A DNA stretch of 64,000 nt from Phreatobacter sp. (GCF_016793595.1 NZ_JAEULY010000015.1:1-64000), one strand, 5' to 3'; positions 9,210 to 17,514 are shown, counted from the stretch's first letter. Notes: generated by a model from the sequence alone, not told the origin. Made by a program: numbers and translations.

Positions 9210-9914
9210 ATGCGCGCAACGGACATCCAGACGGTTCGAGCCCTGCCGCTCTTCGCCGGAATCGGCGAGGCCCAGTTCGCCGCGCTGATGGACGCGGCGC
9301 TGCTGCAGCGGTTTCCGGCCCAGGTCCAGCTCATTCACGAGGGCGAGGAGGCCGATTTCCTGCACATCGTGGTGGAGGGCATGGTCGAGATGTTCGCCTC
9401 CGGCAACGGCGAGGAGACGACGATCGGGTTTCTGGCGCCGGTATCGACCTTCATCCTGGCCGCCGTTCTGGTCGAGAAGGTCTATCTGCAGTCCGCGCGC
9501 ACGCTGACGCCCTCGCGCCTGCTGATGATCCCCGCGGGCGCGGTGCGCAAGGTCTTCGCCGGTGACACCGCCTTCGCCGGCGCGGTCGTCATAGAACTCG
9601 CCGAGCGCTACCGGGACATCGTGCGCCAGCTGAAGACCCAGAAGATGCGGACCGGCATCGAGCGACTCGCCGCCTGGCTGGTCGCCCATGGGGAGGCGAC
9701 GCCGGACGGACTGGTCGTCCGGATCGCCTTCGAGAAGGTCAAGCTCGCCAGCTTCCTCGGCATGACGCGCGAAACGCTGTCGCGCAGTTTCGCGGCGCTG
9801 GCGGATTATGGCGTGTCGGTGTCGGGGCGAACGATCCGCTGCGCGGACGCCGATGCGCTGATCCGGCTGGCGCGGCCGGACCCGCTGCTCGACGAGCACG
9901 GACAGCCCGCCTGA
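9210..9914 (+). CDS. narR: Crp/Fnr-family regulator of nitrate respiration, NarR-like
   Basis: A 234-residue cytoplasmic transcription factor with an N-terminal cyclic-nucleotide-binding-type beta-barrel (about 10-125), a dimerisation helix (about 130-155) and a C-terminal winged helix. The recognition helix GMTRETLSRSF has Glu, Ser and Arg in the positions FNR uses to read TTGAT. The N-terminal cysteines that hold the oxygen-sensing [4Fe-4S] cluster of FNR are absent (the only cysteine is near residue 211), so it cannot sense oxygen like FNR. This fits NarR of Paracoccus, a nitrate/nitrite-responsive activator of narK, rather than FNR. It is divergent from narK and shares its control region. 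DNR/NnrR (nitric oxide) is the alternative. Confidence 0.85.
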   Translation: MRATDIQTVRALPLFAGIGEAQFAALMDAALLQRFPAQVQLIHEGEEADFLHIVVEGMVEMFASGNGEETTIGFLAPVSTFILAAVLVEKVYLQSARTLTPSRLLMIPAGAVRKVFAGDTAFAGAVVIELAERYRDIVRQLKTQKMRTGIERLAAWLVAHGEATPDGLVVRIAFEKVKLASFLGMTRETLSRSFAALADYGVSVSGRTIRCADADALIRLARPDPLLDEHGQPA

Positions 9915-9918
9915 GGTC

Positions 9919-9939
9919 TGCCGTCACGGTCGGACGGCA
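9919..9939 (+). terminator. Hairpin after the regulator gene
   Basis: TGCCGTC and GACGGCA form a 7-bp stem around a 7-base loop, starting four bases after the stop codon. No T run follows, so it may only be a transcript-end stabiliser. Confidence 0.3.
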
Positions 9940-10028
9940 CGCGGAATCGCATTGCCGCGCGCCTCGACTGCATTGCCGACGACGCCGCCTGGCGGCCGGT
10001 CGGTCCATGCACGGATTTCGGAGAGGTT

Positions 10029-10105
10029 TGGTACAGCTGCCCCGGCTCGAACGGGGGACCTCCAGAGCCACAATCTGGCGCTCTAACCAACTGAGCTACA
10101 GCTGC
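10029..10105 (-). tRNA. tRNA-His (anticodon GTG)
   Basis: A complete cloverleaf can be folded on the minus strand: acceptor 10099-10105 with 10033-10039, D stem GAGC/GCTC, anticodon stem CCAGA/TCTGG closing the loop TTGTGGC (anticodon GTG, His), and T stem CCCCG/CGGGG with TTCGAGC loop. CCA is encoded (10029-10031). The discriminator is A73, the first pair is G1-U72, and no base is available as an encoded pairing G-1. Most bacterial tRNA-His carry G-1:C73; the A73/no G-1 form is known from alphaproteobacteria. It stands alone. Confidence 0.97.
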
Positions 10106-10255
10106 ACATCGGACGCGGCGCCAAGGCCGGTCCAGCGGGGCGGAACCTAGTCTGAAGGTTCCGCCATTGCAAGTTGGGTCGTCGCGACCCCGCCTGAGGT
10201 TCACGGCTTTTTTCAAAGACGCCGCGCGCGCTCGTCGAAACGCCGCCGCGCCATG

Positions 10256-10282
10256 AAAAAGACCCGGGCAAAAGCCCGGGTC
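10256..10282 (-). terminator. Rho-independent terminator of the phasin gene
   Basis: On the minus strand a perfect 9-bp stem GACCCGGGC / GCCCGGGTC with a TTTT loop is followed by TTTTT. It lies about 52 bases after the phasin stop codon at 10335. A second 8-bp stem (GGACCGCG/CGCGGTCC, about 10292-10317) precedes it. Confidence 0.9.
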
Positions 10283-10334
10283 TCAAGGTTCGGACCGCGG
10301 CTGCAAGGACGCGGTCCCGGGAGAATCGGAGCGA

Positions 10335-10874
10335 TCAGGCCGCGGCGGACTTGAAGGCCTTCTCGATCTTCGCCTTCACCGGCTCGGCGGTGTCGGTCGC
10401 GGTCTTCTGCGCGATCGCGGCGAGATCCTTGGACTGGACCTGCAGGGTCTCGAACTGCTTGCGCAGGAAACCCGACTGGAGCTCGATCACCTCGGCCAGC
10501 GTCTTCGCGCCCATCAGGTCGCGGACATGGTCGAAGCTCGCATTGACGTTGGTGCGCGAGGCCTCGAGAGCCTTCAGGTTGAAGTCCTTCACGCCGGCCG
10601 AAGCCGTGGCGTAGGTGTCCTCGACCAGGCCGGTGGCCTCCTCGGCGGCGGTCTTCAGCTTGGCATAGCCGTCCTTGGCCTGCGCGACGACCTTGTCGGC
10701 GGCGTCCCGGAGGGCGGCCGGAACCTCGACCTTCGACATGTCGAAAGCCGTGCCGTCGAACTTCGGCAGGTCGAACTTGGGCATCTCGAACTTCGACAGG
10801 TCGAAGGCCGGGAAGGCGAAGGCCGGCGTGGCGGCGGATTTCTCGGTCTTGGGCGCTTTGGCAGCCTGGCTCAT
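10335..10874 (-). CDS. Phasin family protein
   Basis: Coat protein of polyhydroxyalkanoate granules (Phasin_2-type). 179 residues from MSQAAKAPKTEKSA, chosen because GAGGAA precedes this ATG. The N-terminal third contains a striking amphipathic repeat on the pattern F-D-(L/M)-(S/P)-K-(F/V) (about residues 25-52), followed by long helices with typical phasin motifs such as EVIELQSGFLRKQFE near the C-terminus. The 228-base region upstream holds two PhaR-like sites and a strong terminator follows, so it is a monocistronic, probably highly expressed gene. It would be regulated by granule abundance through PhaR; that link is inferred. Confidence 0.9.
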   Translation of the reverse strand: MSQAAKAPKTEKSAATPAFAFPAFDLSKFEMPKFDLPKFDGTAFDMSKVEVPAALRDAADKVVAQAKDGYAKLKTAAEEATGLVEDTYATASAGVKDFNLKALEASRTNVNASFDHVRDLMGAKTLAEVIELQSGFLRKQFETLQVQSKDLAAIAQKTATDTAEPVKAKIEKAFKSAAA

Positions 10875-10970
10875 GGGGAGTTCCTCAAAGGGGACATTGA
10901 CATAAGCACTTGCCGCGCCCCGTCCCCGGAGGCCATGCGGCGTGGCATGACGCGAATATAGGCAAAAATG

Positions 10971-11002
10971 TTGTGCGATGCAACAAATTTTGCGGCGCAC
11001 AA
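10971..11002. promoter_or_regulatory. Two PhaR-like operator sites upstream of the phasin gene
   Basis: TGCATCGCACAA (minus strand, 10971-10982) and TGCGGCGCACAA (plus strand, 10991-11002) both fit TGCRNYGCASMA, the PhaR motif I recall from Bradyrhizobium. They face each other with an 8-base AT-rich spacer, about 97-128 bases before the phasin start codon. PhaR normally represses phasin genes until PHA sequesters it. Confidence 0.6.
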
Positions 11003-11102
11003 GAAGATAACCCGCCAATCGCCGCAAAGTTCCGCGAATTCAGCATGTTGCGCCGCAGCGGAAACCGCCATTCAAGACAGTGCGACGCCGGTGGGGCGGG
11101 TT

Positions 11103-11501
11103 CTATTTGCTGCGCCGCCCCTGCGTCAGCGACGCGCCGAGCTCGCGGGCCTGGGCCTGCATGGCCTCCATCTGGCTGCGCAAAAACTCGGACTGGAGCT
11201 TCATCACCTCGGTCATGTCCGTCGCCCGCACGAGCTGCTGGGCGAAGGCGAAACTGGCGGCGACGTTGCTTTCGGCGAAGGCGATGGTCTTGCGACCGAT
11301 ATCCTGCGCGCCCGCCTGAACCGTGTCGCCATGGTCCTCCATGGCCGCGACCGTGCGCTGGGCGGCGCCCACGAAGCCGTCGAAGGCCCTGCGGGCCTGT
11401 TCGACGCTCTTGTCGGCGAACTCACGCATCTCCAGCGGAATCTCGTAGGCGCCGGATTCGTGGTCACCCGATGTCCGGGCGCCGGATGCCTGCTTCACCA
11501 T
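11103..11501 (-). CDS. Second phasin-like protein
   Basis: A 132-residue mostly helical protein starting MVKQASGARTSGDHESG after a strong GTAGGAGGG ribosome site. The C-terminal half (EVMKLQSEFLRSQMEAMQAQA) closely parallels the EVIELQSGFLRKQFE segment of the phasin next door, so the two genes are diverged relatives. The N-terminal ELPM-rich granule-binding repeat of the first phasin is missing. It probably binds PHA granules; a role in granule number or as a general phasin-fold stress protein is possible. It is separated from the first phasin by 228 bases with its own control region, so they are probably separate transcripts. Confidence 0.85.
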   Translation of the reverse strand: MVKQASGARTSGDHESGAYEIPLEMREFADKSVEQARRAFDGFVGAAQRTVAAMEDHGDTVQAGAQDIGRKTIAFAESNVAASFAFAQQLVRATDMTEVMKLQSEFLRSQMEAMQAQARELGASLTQGRRSK

Positions 11502-11622
11502 GGAGCCCTCCTACGGGGTCGGTGATTCGCACGTTTCAGCCGTGGAAATCATAGCCGTTCCGCCGGGCCCGCCAAACCTCGGCAGAGGCGTTACACACCG
11601 GAAGGTGAAACGGATGCGGCGG

Positions 11623-12426
11623 TCAGGCGCCCTGCCGCCGCGCCAGTTCGGCCCGCAACCCCTGGATCTCGGCAGCCACCGCGTCGAGGCGGTGCAGCAT
11701 TTCCTGCTCGGACCCGGCGGGATGGGTGAGCTTGGGCTGGTCCTCGTCGGTCTCCGCGTCGAGCGCGGTCACGACGACGCCGATGAACAGGTTCAGCGCC
11801 ATGAAGGCCGAGATCACCATGAAGCTGATGAGGAAGAACCAGGCGGACGCAAACCCCTTTTCCATCAGCGGCTTGACGATGCCGTTCGACCAGTCGTCGA
11901 AGGTCATGGCCTGGAACAGCGCATAGGCCGTCGCACCGAGCGTGCCGAACTGCTCCGGCGCCGCCTCGCCGTAGAGCTTGGTGCCGATGACCGCGAAGAC
12001 ATAGAAGATCAACCCCAGCAGCAGGCCGATCGAGCCCATGCCCGGTAGCGCCGTGATCAGGCCGCCGACAACCTTCCTGAGCGAAGGCACGGTGGTAATC
12101 AGGCGCAGCACGCGCAGCACGCGCAGGGCCCGGAGCACAGACAGGGATTCGGTCGTCGGCGCGACCGAGATGGCCACGACGAAAAGGTCGAACAGGCTCC
12201 AGGGGTCGCGGAAGAAGGCCGTGCGGTGAACCAGGATGCGGGCCGCCACCTCGACGACGAAGATGGTCAGGATCGCCGTATCGAGGAAGGCCAGCGCCGG
12301 CCCCGCGACGGCGCGCGCGGTGCTGCTGGTCTCGAGGCCGAGGGTTACCGCGTTGACCACGATGAGGACAATGATGAAGCGCTCGAACCGCGGGTGGGCC
12401 AGCAGGACGCGAAGCTTGTCGATCAT
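11623..12426 (-). CDS. Bacterial voltage-gated cation channel (NaChBac/NavAb-type fold) with a TFDDWSN filter
   Basis: A 267-residue six-helix channel subunit expected to form tetramers. S1 about 14-31, S2 44-66, S3 76-90, S4 with R99, R102, R105 and R108 spaced every third residue, S5 130-150, pore helix and filter 165-181, S6 195-220, then an acidic linker and a short coiled-coil tail (240-262). The filter is T175-F-D-D-W-S-N181, where sodium channels of this family have TLESWS. The two aspartates match the filter of the engineered calcium-selective CavAb mutants, so Ca2+ selectivity is predicted, not shown. The ribosome site is weak. It lies alone, divergent from the kinase gene. Confidence 0.9.
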   Translation of the reverse strand: MIDKLRVLLAHPRFERFIIVLIVVNAVTLGLETSSTARAVAGPALAFLDTAILTIFVVEVAARILVHRTAFFRDPWSLFDLFVVAISVAPTTESLSVLRALRVLRVLRLITTVPSLRKVVGGLITALPGMGSIGLLLGLIFYVFAVIGTKLYGEAAPEQFGTLGATAYALFQAMTFDDWSNGIVKPLMEKGFASAWFFLISFMVISAFMALNLFIGVVVTALDAETDEDQPKLTHPAGSEQEMLHRLDAVAAEIQGLRAELARRQGA

Positions 12427-12677
12427 GGCAACCGGGGGTGATTTGCAGCCGCGATGCGGCGGTGGTTAGCATGGGTTCCGGCCGCCTCGCCATAGGTGCG
12501 AAGCGCCTGCGGCGCGGCGCCCGGCCCCGGATTAACCCTAATGCCGGGTTGACGGCCGGTGCGGCCTTGGCGGCGTGGACCTTCCGGCGTGGTTCCGACA
12601 CAATCGCGAAAGACATCATTCACCATTCTGGCGGCGCTGCGTCTTGCCGCCGGCCACGCCGCCACGGGATCGACCGC

Positions 12678-15600
12678 ATGACATCCCAGCCCCCGCCGAT
12701 CTCCGAGGTCCTCGCGGACCCAGTGGTCGCCGACATGATCGCCGAGAGCGGCCCCTGGTGGCTGTGGACGGCCGATGCCGCGCATCTCGTCGCGACCAAC
12801 GCGGCCGGTGCGCGCGCCATGGGCGCGACCGGAGCCGCCGCCGCCACGGCGCGGAGCTATGACCAGACCCACGCCTTCGCCAGCCAGATCCGCCGGATGG
12901 CCGGCCAGCCCGGCGTGGCCGCGCGGTCGGAGCGGCTGCGCGTCTTCGGCCGGTTCGGCTCGGAAAGTGCCGTGGCGGAGGTCCGCTCCATCGCCGCCGG
13001 CGAGGGGCGTCTGCTCGCGGTCCGGCTTGCCGCGCCAGGTCGCGGCGATGCCCGTGAGGCGGCCCGCGCCTTCCTCGGCGACATGAGCCAACCCGCCCTG
13101 CTGTTCACGGGCGACGGCGCGCCGCTCGGCGCCAGCGGCACTGCGGCCGGTATCGGCGGCCTGCCGCTCGCCGAGCTGATCGCCCCGGAGATCGCGCGCG
13201 TCACGGCCGATCTCGACCGCGATGGCCGCGCATCGGTCGCGCTGGTCAACGGAACGATGGCGCTGGCGCGGATCGCCGCCGCCGATGCCATCATCGCCCT
13301 GCTGCCGCAGGCGGACCTGCCGGTCTCGACCGGCGGGCTGAGGCTGGTTGTCTCGGCTCCCCCCGTCGCGGAATCCGAGGCGGAGGCGGCCGTTGAGCCG
13401 GCTGCCGGGCCGGAGCCCGCGGAACCTGATACCCCCGCGATTCAGGCGGAACCTGATCCGGTCGCGCCGGAGCTTGCCGACGCATCCGAGGCCGAGGCGG
13501 CTGCCGCTGCGGAATTGCCGGCCGCCCCGGACATGGCTCCGGCCACCGCCGAACTCTCTGCGCCGGCCGACGCCGGACAGATCGAGGCGCCCGTGCGTTT
13601 CGCCTGGCGGATGGACGGATCGCTGACCTTCCACGCCATCGAGCCGGCCACCATGGCGGCGCCCGCCGGGCTCACCCTGCGCGAGGCGTCGGCCCGTTTC
13701 GGGCTCGACCCGGAGAGCCAGTTCGCCCGCGCCGTCGAGGCATCGCGGCCGTTCAGCGGCGTGCCGGCCGTCTGGCCGCTCGGCGACGGCCCCCGTCGCC
13801 TCGCCGTGACGCTCGCCGCCTTCCCGACGCTGCGCGAGGGCGGGCTTCAGGGCTATGCCGGATTCGGTCTTGTCGTGGAGGAGATCGCCCCGGCGTCAGC
13901 GCCTGTCGAGGTCGCCGAGCCGGAACAGCGTGCAGCTCCAGAGGACATGGCGGACGCGGCGAGCGCGCAGGAGACCGCGACGGATGCCCCGCTGGCCGAA
14001 GCTGCGGTGAATGATGCGCCGGATGCGGCTGCCAATACCGATGCCGATGCCGACGCGAGCGCCGTCCCGCCGGCCGCCGGCAAGGATGCGGCCGCCGATG
14101 CGCGCCCGGTTCTGACCCTCCATACCAATCCGCCGAACGTCGTCGCCCTGCGGTCGAGCGCGGGACAGGACCCACGGCGACAGGGTCTGTCGCCCGGCGA
14201 GCGCAATGCCTTCCGCGAAATCGCGCGCGCGCTTGGCGCGCGCACCGAATTCGATGAGGAAACGCCGGCCGCCACGCGCGAGGCAACCCCGGAAACCACT
14301 GCCGAAACCAGCGAGACCAGCCAGCCGGACGAGGCTGCGACCAGCGCCGCCAGCGAGCCGGCAGATTCCCCGGAGGTCGCCGAGAAGGCTTCCCCGGCCC
14401 CGACGCCAGCCGCCGACGAGCCGGATGCGGCCGGCGTCACCGCCGATTCCGGCGACGAGCCCGTCGAAACCATGCCGGCGGCGGAAATCGCGCCTGCGAT
14501 CCCCGAAGTCGTGCCGCCGCCCAAAGTCGTGCCGCCGCCCGAAGTCGTGCCGCCGCTCGTGGAGCAGCAGCGCTCGATCATTCCGCCGGCCTTCGCGGCC
14601 CCGCCGCCGCTCGCCCCGCTGGAGCCGCCTCCGGCCATCCGCGACTTCGTCGATTCCGGCACGCCGTTCGGGCCGCTGCCGAGCGCCTTCGGCGCGACGC
14701 CACCGGCCGACGGCCCGGCGCCCGCCGAACCGCAAACGGCGCGCGCGCCGGCTGCCGATACCAATACCGACATGCGCGCCCTGCTCGACAAGGTGCCCGC
14801 CGGTCTCGTCGTTCATCGCGGCAACCAGGTGCTGTTCGCCAACCGCACCGTGCTGGACTGGATCGGCTTTGCCGATGCCCCGGCGCTGGAACAGGCCGGC
14901 GGCATCGCGCGACTTTTCGCCAGCGACCGCGCGCAGGGCGAGGGCGACGACAGCGTCACGCTGACGGCGCGCGATGGTTCGACAATCGCCGTCGACGCCC
15001 GCCTGACCAAGACGACATGGTCCGGCGAGCCGGCCTTCCTGTTCACGCTGCGCCGGCCGGAAGCGACCGCCGATGCCGAAAGCGAGACAGCCGATCTCGC
15101 CGAACTGCGCGGCCGTCTCGACGAGGTCGAGCAGATCCTCGACACGGCCACCGACGGCATCGTCATCGTCAATGCCGACGCCTCGATCGAGAGCATGAAC
15201 CGCTCGGCGGAAGCCCTGTTCGGCTACGAATCCGCCGAGGTGAAGGGCCGCAGCGTCACCGCGCTGTTCGCCCCCGAGAGCCATCGCTCGGCGCTCGACT
15301 ATTGCGACGGCCTCCTCTCCAACGGCGTCGCCAGCATCCTCAATGACGGCCGCCAGATCATCGGACGGGTCAAGCAGGGCGGCCTGATCCCGCTCTACAT
15401 GACGATGGGACGGACCGGACCTTTGACAAAGCCGAAGCTCGCCGCCGTCTTCCGCGACATGACCCAGTGGAAGAAGGCCGAGGAAGACCTCCTTGCCGCC
15501 AAGCGGCAGGCCGAGCAGGCCTCGTCGCAAAAGTCCGATTTCCTCGCCAAGATCAGCCACGAGATCCGCACGCCGCTGAACGCCATTATCGGCTTCTCCG

Positions 15601-16229
15601 AGGTGATGATGGAGGAGCGCTTCGGCCCGGTCGGCAACGAGCGCTATCGCGACTATCTCAAGGACATCCATTCCTCCGGCGGCCACGTCCTGTCGCTGAT
15701 CAACGACCTGCTGGACCTCTCCAAGATCGAGGCCGGCAAGCTGGAACTGTCCTTCACCAGCGTCGACCTCAACGACATCATCCAGTCGACGGTCGCCATC
15801 ATGCAGCCGCAGGCGAACCGCGAGCGTGTCATCATCCGCTCCTCGCTGCAGCCGCGCCTGCCGAACATCGTCGCGGATTCCCGCTCGCTCCGGCAGATCG
15901 TGCTGAACCTCCTGTCGAACTCGGTGAAATTCACCCCGGCCGGCGGCCAGATCATCGTCTCGACGGCCCTGTCGGATGCCGGCGAAGCGGTGCTGCGCGT
16001 GCGCGACACCGGCGTCGGCATGACGGAGACCGAGCTGCGCGCGGCCATGGAGCCGTTCCGGCAGGTGGCGACATCCAACCCGCGCGCCGCGAAGGGCACC
16101 GGGCTCGGCCTGCCGCTGACCAAGGCGCTGGTGGAAGCCAACCGGGCCTCGTTCGGCATCTCCTCGACGCCGAACCAGGGGACGCTGGTGGAGGTGGTGT
16201 TCCCGCCGACGCGGGTGCTGGCGGAGTAG
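12678..16229 (+). CDS. Large PAS sensor histidine kinase of the PdhS/PleC/DivJ type
   Basis: 1183 residues. N-terminal 200 residues resemble a degenerate PAS/regulator region (WWLWTADAAHLVATNAAGARAMG). Then come some 500 residues rich in Ala, Pro and Glu that look disordered, including a PPPxVV tandem repeat. Two PAS domains (about 695-790 and 810-925) precede a HisKA domain with H961 in HEIRTPLNAIIGFSEVMMEE and an HATPase_c domain (N box NLLSNSVKFTP, DTGVGM, GTGLGLPL). The HisKA sequence is that of kinases that act on the cell-cycle response regulator DivK. No membrane segment is seen, so it is cytoplasmic or polar by partner. No response regulator gene is next to it. An ATG further upstream (12438) is in frame but that stretch reads as non-coding. 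Confidence 0.88.
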   Translation: MTSQPPPISEVLADPVVADMIAESGPWWLWTADAAHLVATNAAGARAMGATGAAAATARSYDQTHAFASQIRRMAGQPGVAARSERLRVFGRFGSESAVAEVRSIAAGEGRLLAVRLAAPGRGDAREAARAFLGDMSQPALLFTGDGAPLGASGTAAGIGGLPLAELIAPEIARVTADLDRDGRASVALVNGTMALARIAAADAIIALLPQADLPVSTGGLRLVVSAPPVAESEAEAAVEPAAGPEPAEPDTPAIQAEPDPVAPELADASEAEAAAAAELPAAPDMAPATAELSAPADAGQIEAPVRFAWRMDGSLTFHAIEPATMAAPAGLTLREASARFGLDPESQFARAVEASRPFSGVPAVWPLGDGPRRLAVTLAAFPTLREGGLQGYAGFGLVVEEIAPASAPVEVAEPEQRAAPEDMADAASAQETATDAPLAEAAVNDAPDAAANTDADADASAVPPAAGKDAAADARPVLTLHTNPPNVVALRSSAGQDPRRQGLSPGERNAFREIARALGARTEFDEETPAATREATPETTAETSETSQPDEAATSAASEPADSPEVAEKASPAPTPAADEPDAAGVTADSGDEPVETMPAAEIAPAIPEVVPPPKVVPPPEVVPPLVEQQRSIIPPAFAAPPPLAPLEPPPAIRDFVDSGTPFGPLPSAFGATPPADGPAPAEPQTARAPAADTNTDMRALLDKVPAGLVVHRGNQVLFANRTVLDWIGFADAPALEQAGGIARLFASDRAQGEGDDSVTLTARDGSTIAVDARLTKTTWSGEPAFLFTLRRPEATADAESETADLAELRGRLDEVEQILDTATDGIVIVNADASIESMNRSAEALFGYESAEVKGRSVTALFAPESHRSALDYCDGLLSNGVASILNDGRQIIGRVKQGGLIPLYMTMGRTGPLTKPKLAAVFRDMTQWKKAEEDLLAAKRQAEQASSQKSDFLAKISHEIRTPLNAIIGFSEVMMEERFGPVGNERYRDYLKDIHSSGGHVLSLINDLLDLSKIEAGKLELSFTSVDLNDIIQSTVAIMQPQANRERVIIRSSLQPRLPNIVADSRSLRQIVLNLLSNSVKFTPAGGQIIVSTALSDAGEAVLRVRDTGVGMTETELRAAMEPFRQVATSNPRAAKGTGLGLPLTKALVEANRASFGISSTPNQGTLVEVVFPPTRVLAE
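14505..14558 (+). repeat. Three 18-bp tandem repeats coding PPPxVV
   Basis: Three consecutive 18-base units, each beginning (G/A)AAGTCGTGCCGCCGC, lie in frame within the disordered linker of the kinase and encode repeated KVVPPP/EVVPPP units. Copy-number change would keep the frame. Confidence 0.85.
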
Positions 16230-16234
16230 CGCCG

Positions 16235-16257
16235 GCCCGGCGAGCCCGCCGCCGGGC
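16235..16257. terminator. Hairpin between the convergent kinase and prmA genes
   Basis: GCCCGGCG and CGCCGGGC form an 8-bp stem with a 7-base loop, just after the kinase stop codon. There is no clear T run on either strand. Confidence 0.35.
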
Positions 16258-16331
16258 GCACTTGCCGAACGTGCCTGAAACCTACCGAACCAGCGTTACG
16301 CTGTCAAGCATATTTTCCTAAATCACCACAG

Positions 16332-17234
16332 CTAGCGCCCGCGGCGCATGGTCAGCGTCACCCAGCCCTCGATCTCCTCGCGCATGACAAGACGGAGCCC
16401 GCGCGACCGGTAGGCCGAGATCACCAGGTTGGCATGGGGCGGGATGATGCCCGACAGGATTACCGTGCCGCCCGGCGCGACCAGCCGGCAGAGATCGGTC
16501 GACAGGCCGACCAGCGGTCGCGGCAGGATGTTGGCGAGGATGAGATCGTAGGAGCCCCCGCGCCGGAAGCGGGCATCCTTCAGGCCGGCCGCGTGGATCG
16601 CATGGACATAGGTCCGCGCCTTGTTCAGCACGGCATTTTCGCGCGCCGCGATCACCGAGACGAGGTCGATGTCGGAGGCGAGCATCGAGACGCGGTTGCG
16701 CAGGCCCGCCGCGATGGCCAGAACCCCGGTGCCGGTGCCGACGTCGAGCGGCCGAAACGAGCGCCGTGCCTTGGCGAGGCGGTCGATGGCGCGCAGGCAG
16801 CCGAGCGTCGTGCCGTGATGCCCCGTTCCGAAGGCGAGCGCCGCCTCGATCTCGATGGGGATGGCGTTGGGCGCGACCTTGTCGCGGTCATGCGAACCGA
16901 AGACGGTGAAGCGTCCGGCCTGCACGGGCTTGAGGCCGTCGAGGGACGTGCGCACCCAGTCCTTGGACTCGATGGCGTGGAAGGTGAGGCAGGCGGCGAC
17001 CGCCTCGCCTGCCGCGACCCTCACGAGTTCGCGCACATTGGCCTCGTCCGGCTCTTCGCGGAAGAACACCTCGACCAGCCAGATGCGACCGTCCGGCGCC
17101 TCGAAGGCGGCGACCGCCGTCTCCGCCGGATCGAAGGTCTCGGAGACGATGTCGGCGACGCGCCGCGCCGCCTTCTCCGAGGTTTCGAGCCGCATCAGAT
17201 GGGTGGGCGAGACGGGGTGCAGGCCTTCGAGCAT
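16332..17234 (-). CDS. prmA: 50S ribosomal protein L11 methyltransferase PrmA
   Basis: SAM-dependent enzyme that trimethylates lysines of ribosomal protein L11. 300 residues, the family length. N-terminal substrate-binding domain (about 1-110), then the Rossmann methyltransferase domain. It has EAALAFGTGHHGTT (about 131-144), the SAM motif LDVGTGTGVLAIAA and the NPPY-like ANILPRPL. The family more often has GTGTHPTT and LDVGCGSG; these differences are typical for alphaproteobacterial members. The ribosome site before this ATG is poor; an ATG 13 codons later is not better. Convergent with the kinase. Confidence 0.92.
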   Translation of the reverse strand: MLEGLHPVSPTHLMRLETSEKAARRVADIVSETFDPAETAVAAFEAPDGRIWLVEVFFREEPDEANVRELVRVAAGEAVAACLTFHAIESKDWVRTSLDGLKPVQAGRFTVFGSHDRDKVAPNAIPIEIEAALAFGTGHHGTTLGCLRAIDRLAKARRSFRPLDVGTGTGVLAIAAGLRNRVSMLASDIDLVSVIAARENAVLNKARTYVHAIHAAGLKDARFRRGGSYDLILANILPRPLVGLSTDLCRLVAPGGTVILSGIIPPHANLVISAYRSRGLRLVMREEIEGWVTLTMRRGR

Positions 17235-17280
17235 GGCGCGTGATAGCGCTGGACAACAAAGGAGTCACGCAGGATGCGGC

Positions 17281-17454
17281 TCACATATTCGGCCGAACAC
17301 CCTCGCAGCGCAGTTCATCGCGCCCAACCTCATAGCGTCGGCGATCCCCGAACCGCATGTCCTTGTGGCGCGGACAAGCGCCGTTCGCCTTGTGCGGCTT
17401 GCACAGGAGGCAACCAGCGCGGCGGTTCTTTGGGCGTTTGCGCTTGTGATGCAT
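17281..17454 (-). CDS. Small basic CxxC protein (57 residues), unknown function
   Basis: An easily missed short gene. It starts MHHKRKRPKNRRAGCLLC, has one CxxC at residues 15-18, and is dominated by Lys, Arg and His (calculated charge strongly positive). The start is supported by GGAGGGG eight bases upstream. The segment KNRRAGCLLCKPHKANG resembles a short conserved protein I recall from several bacterial phyla, always without known function; that memory could not be checked here. Two more cysteines (27 and 50) could join CxxC and the histidines in binding a metal, and the basic composition suggests RNA or ribosome contact; both are guesses. It lies between uvrD and prmA on the same strand. 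Confidence 0.75.
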   Translation of the reverse strand: MHHKRKRPKNRRAGCLLCKPHKANGACPRHKDMRFGDRRRYEVGRDELRCEGVRPNM

Positions 17455-17514
17455 GTCATGCCCCTCCGACCATGCATGCTAGGCGCGGCGGGGCAGCTGG
17501 TGGTTGCGGCGAAG

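Noticed and set aside
13380-14560. Possible frameshift or misassembly in the low-complexity part of the kinase
   Set aside because: The frame stays open and in phase through both PAS domains and the kinase core; the codon pattern keeps G/C at third positions all along.
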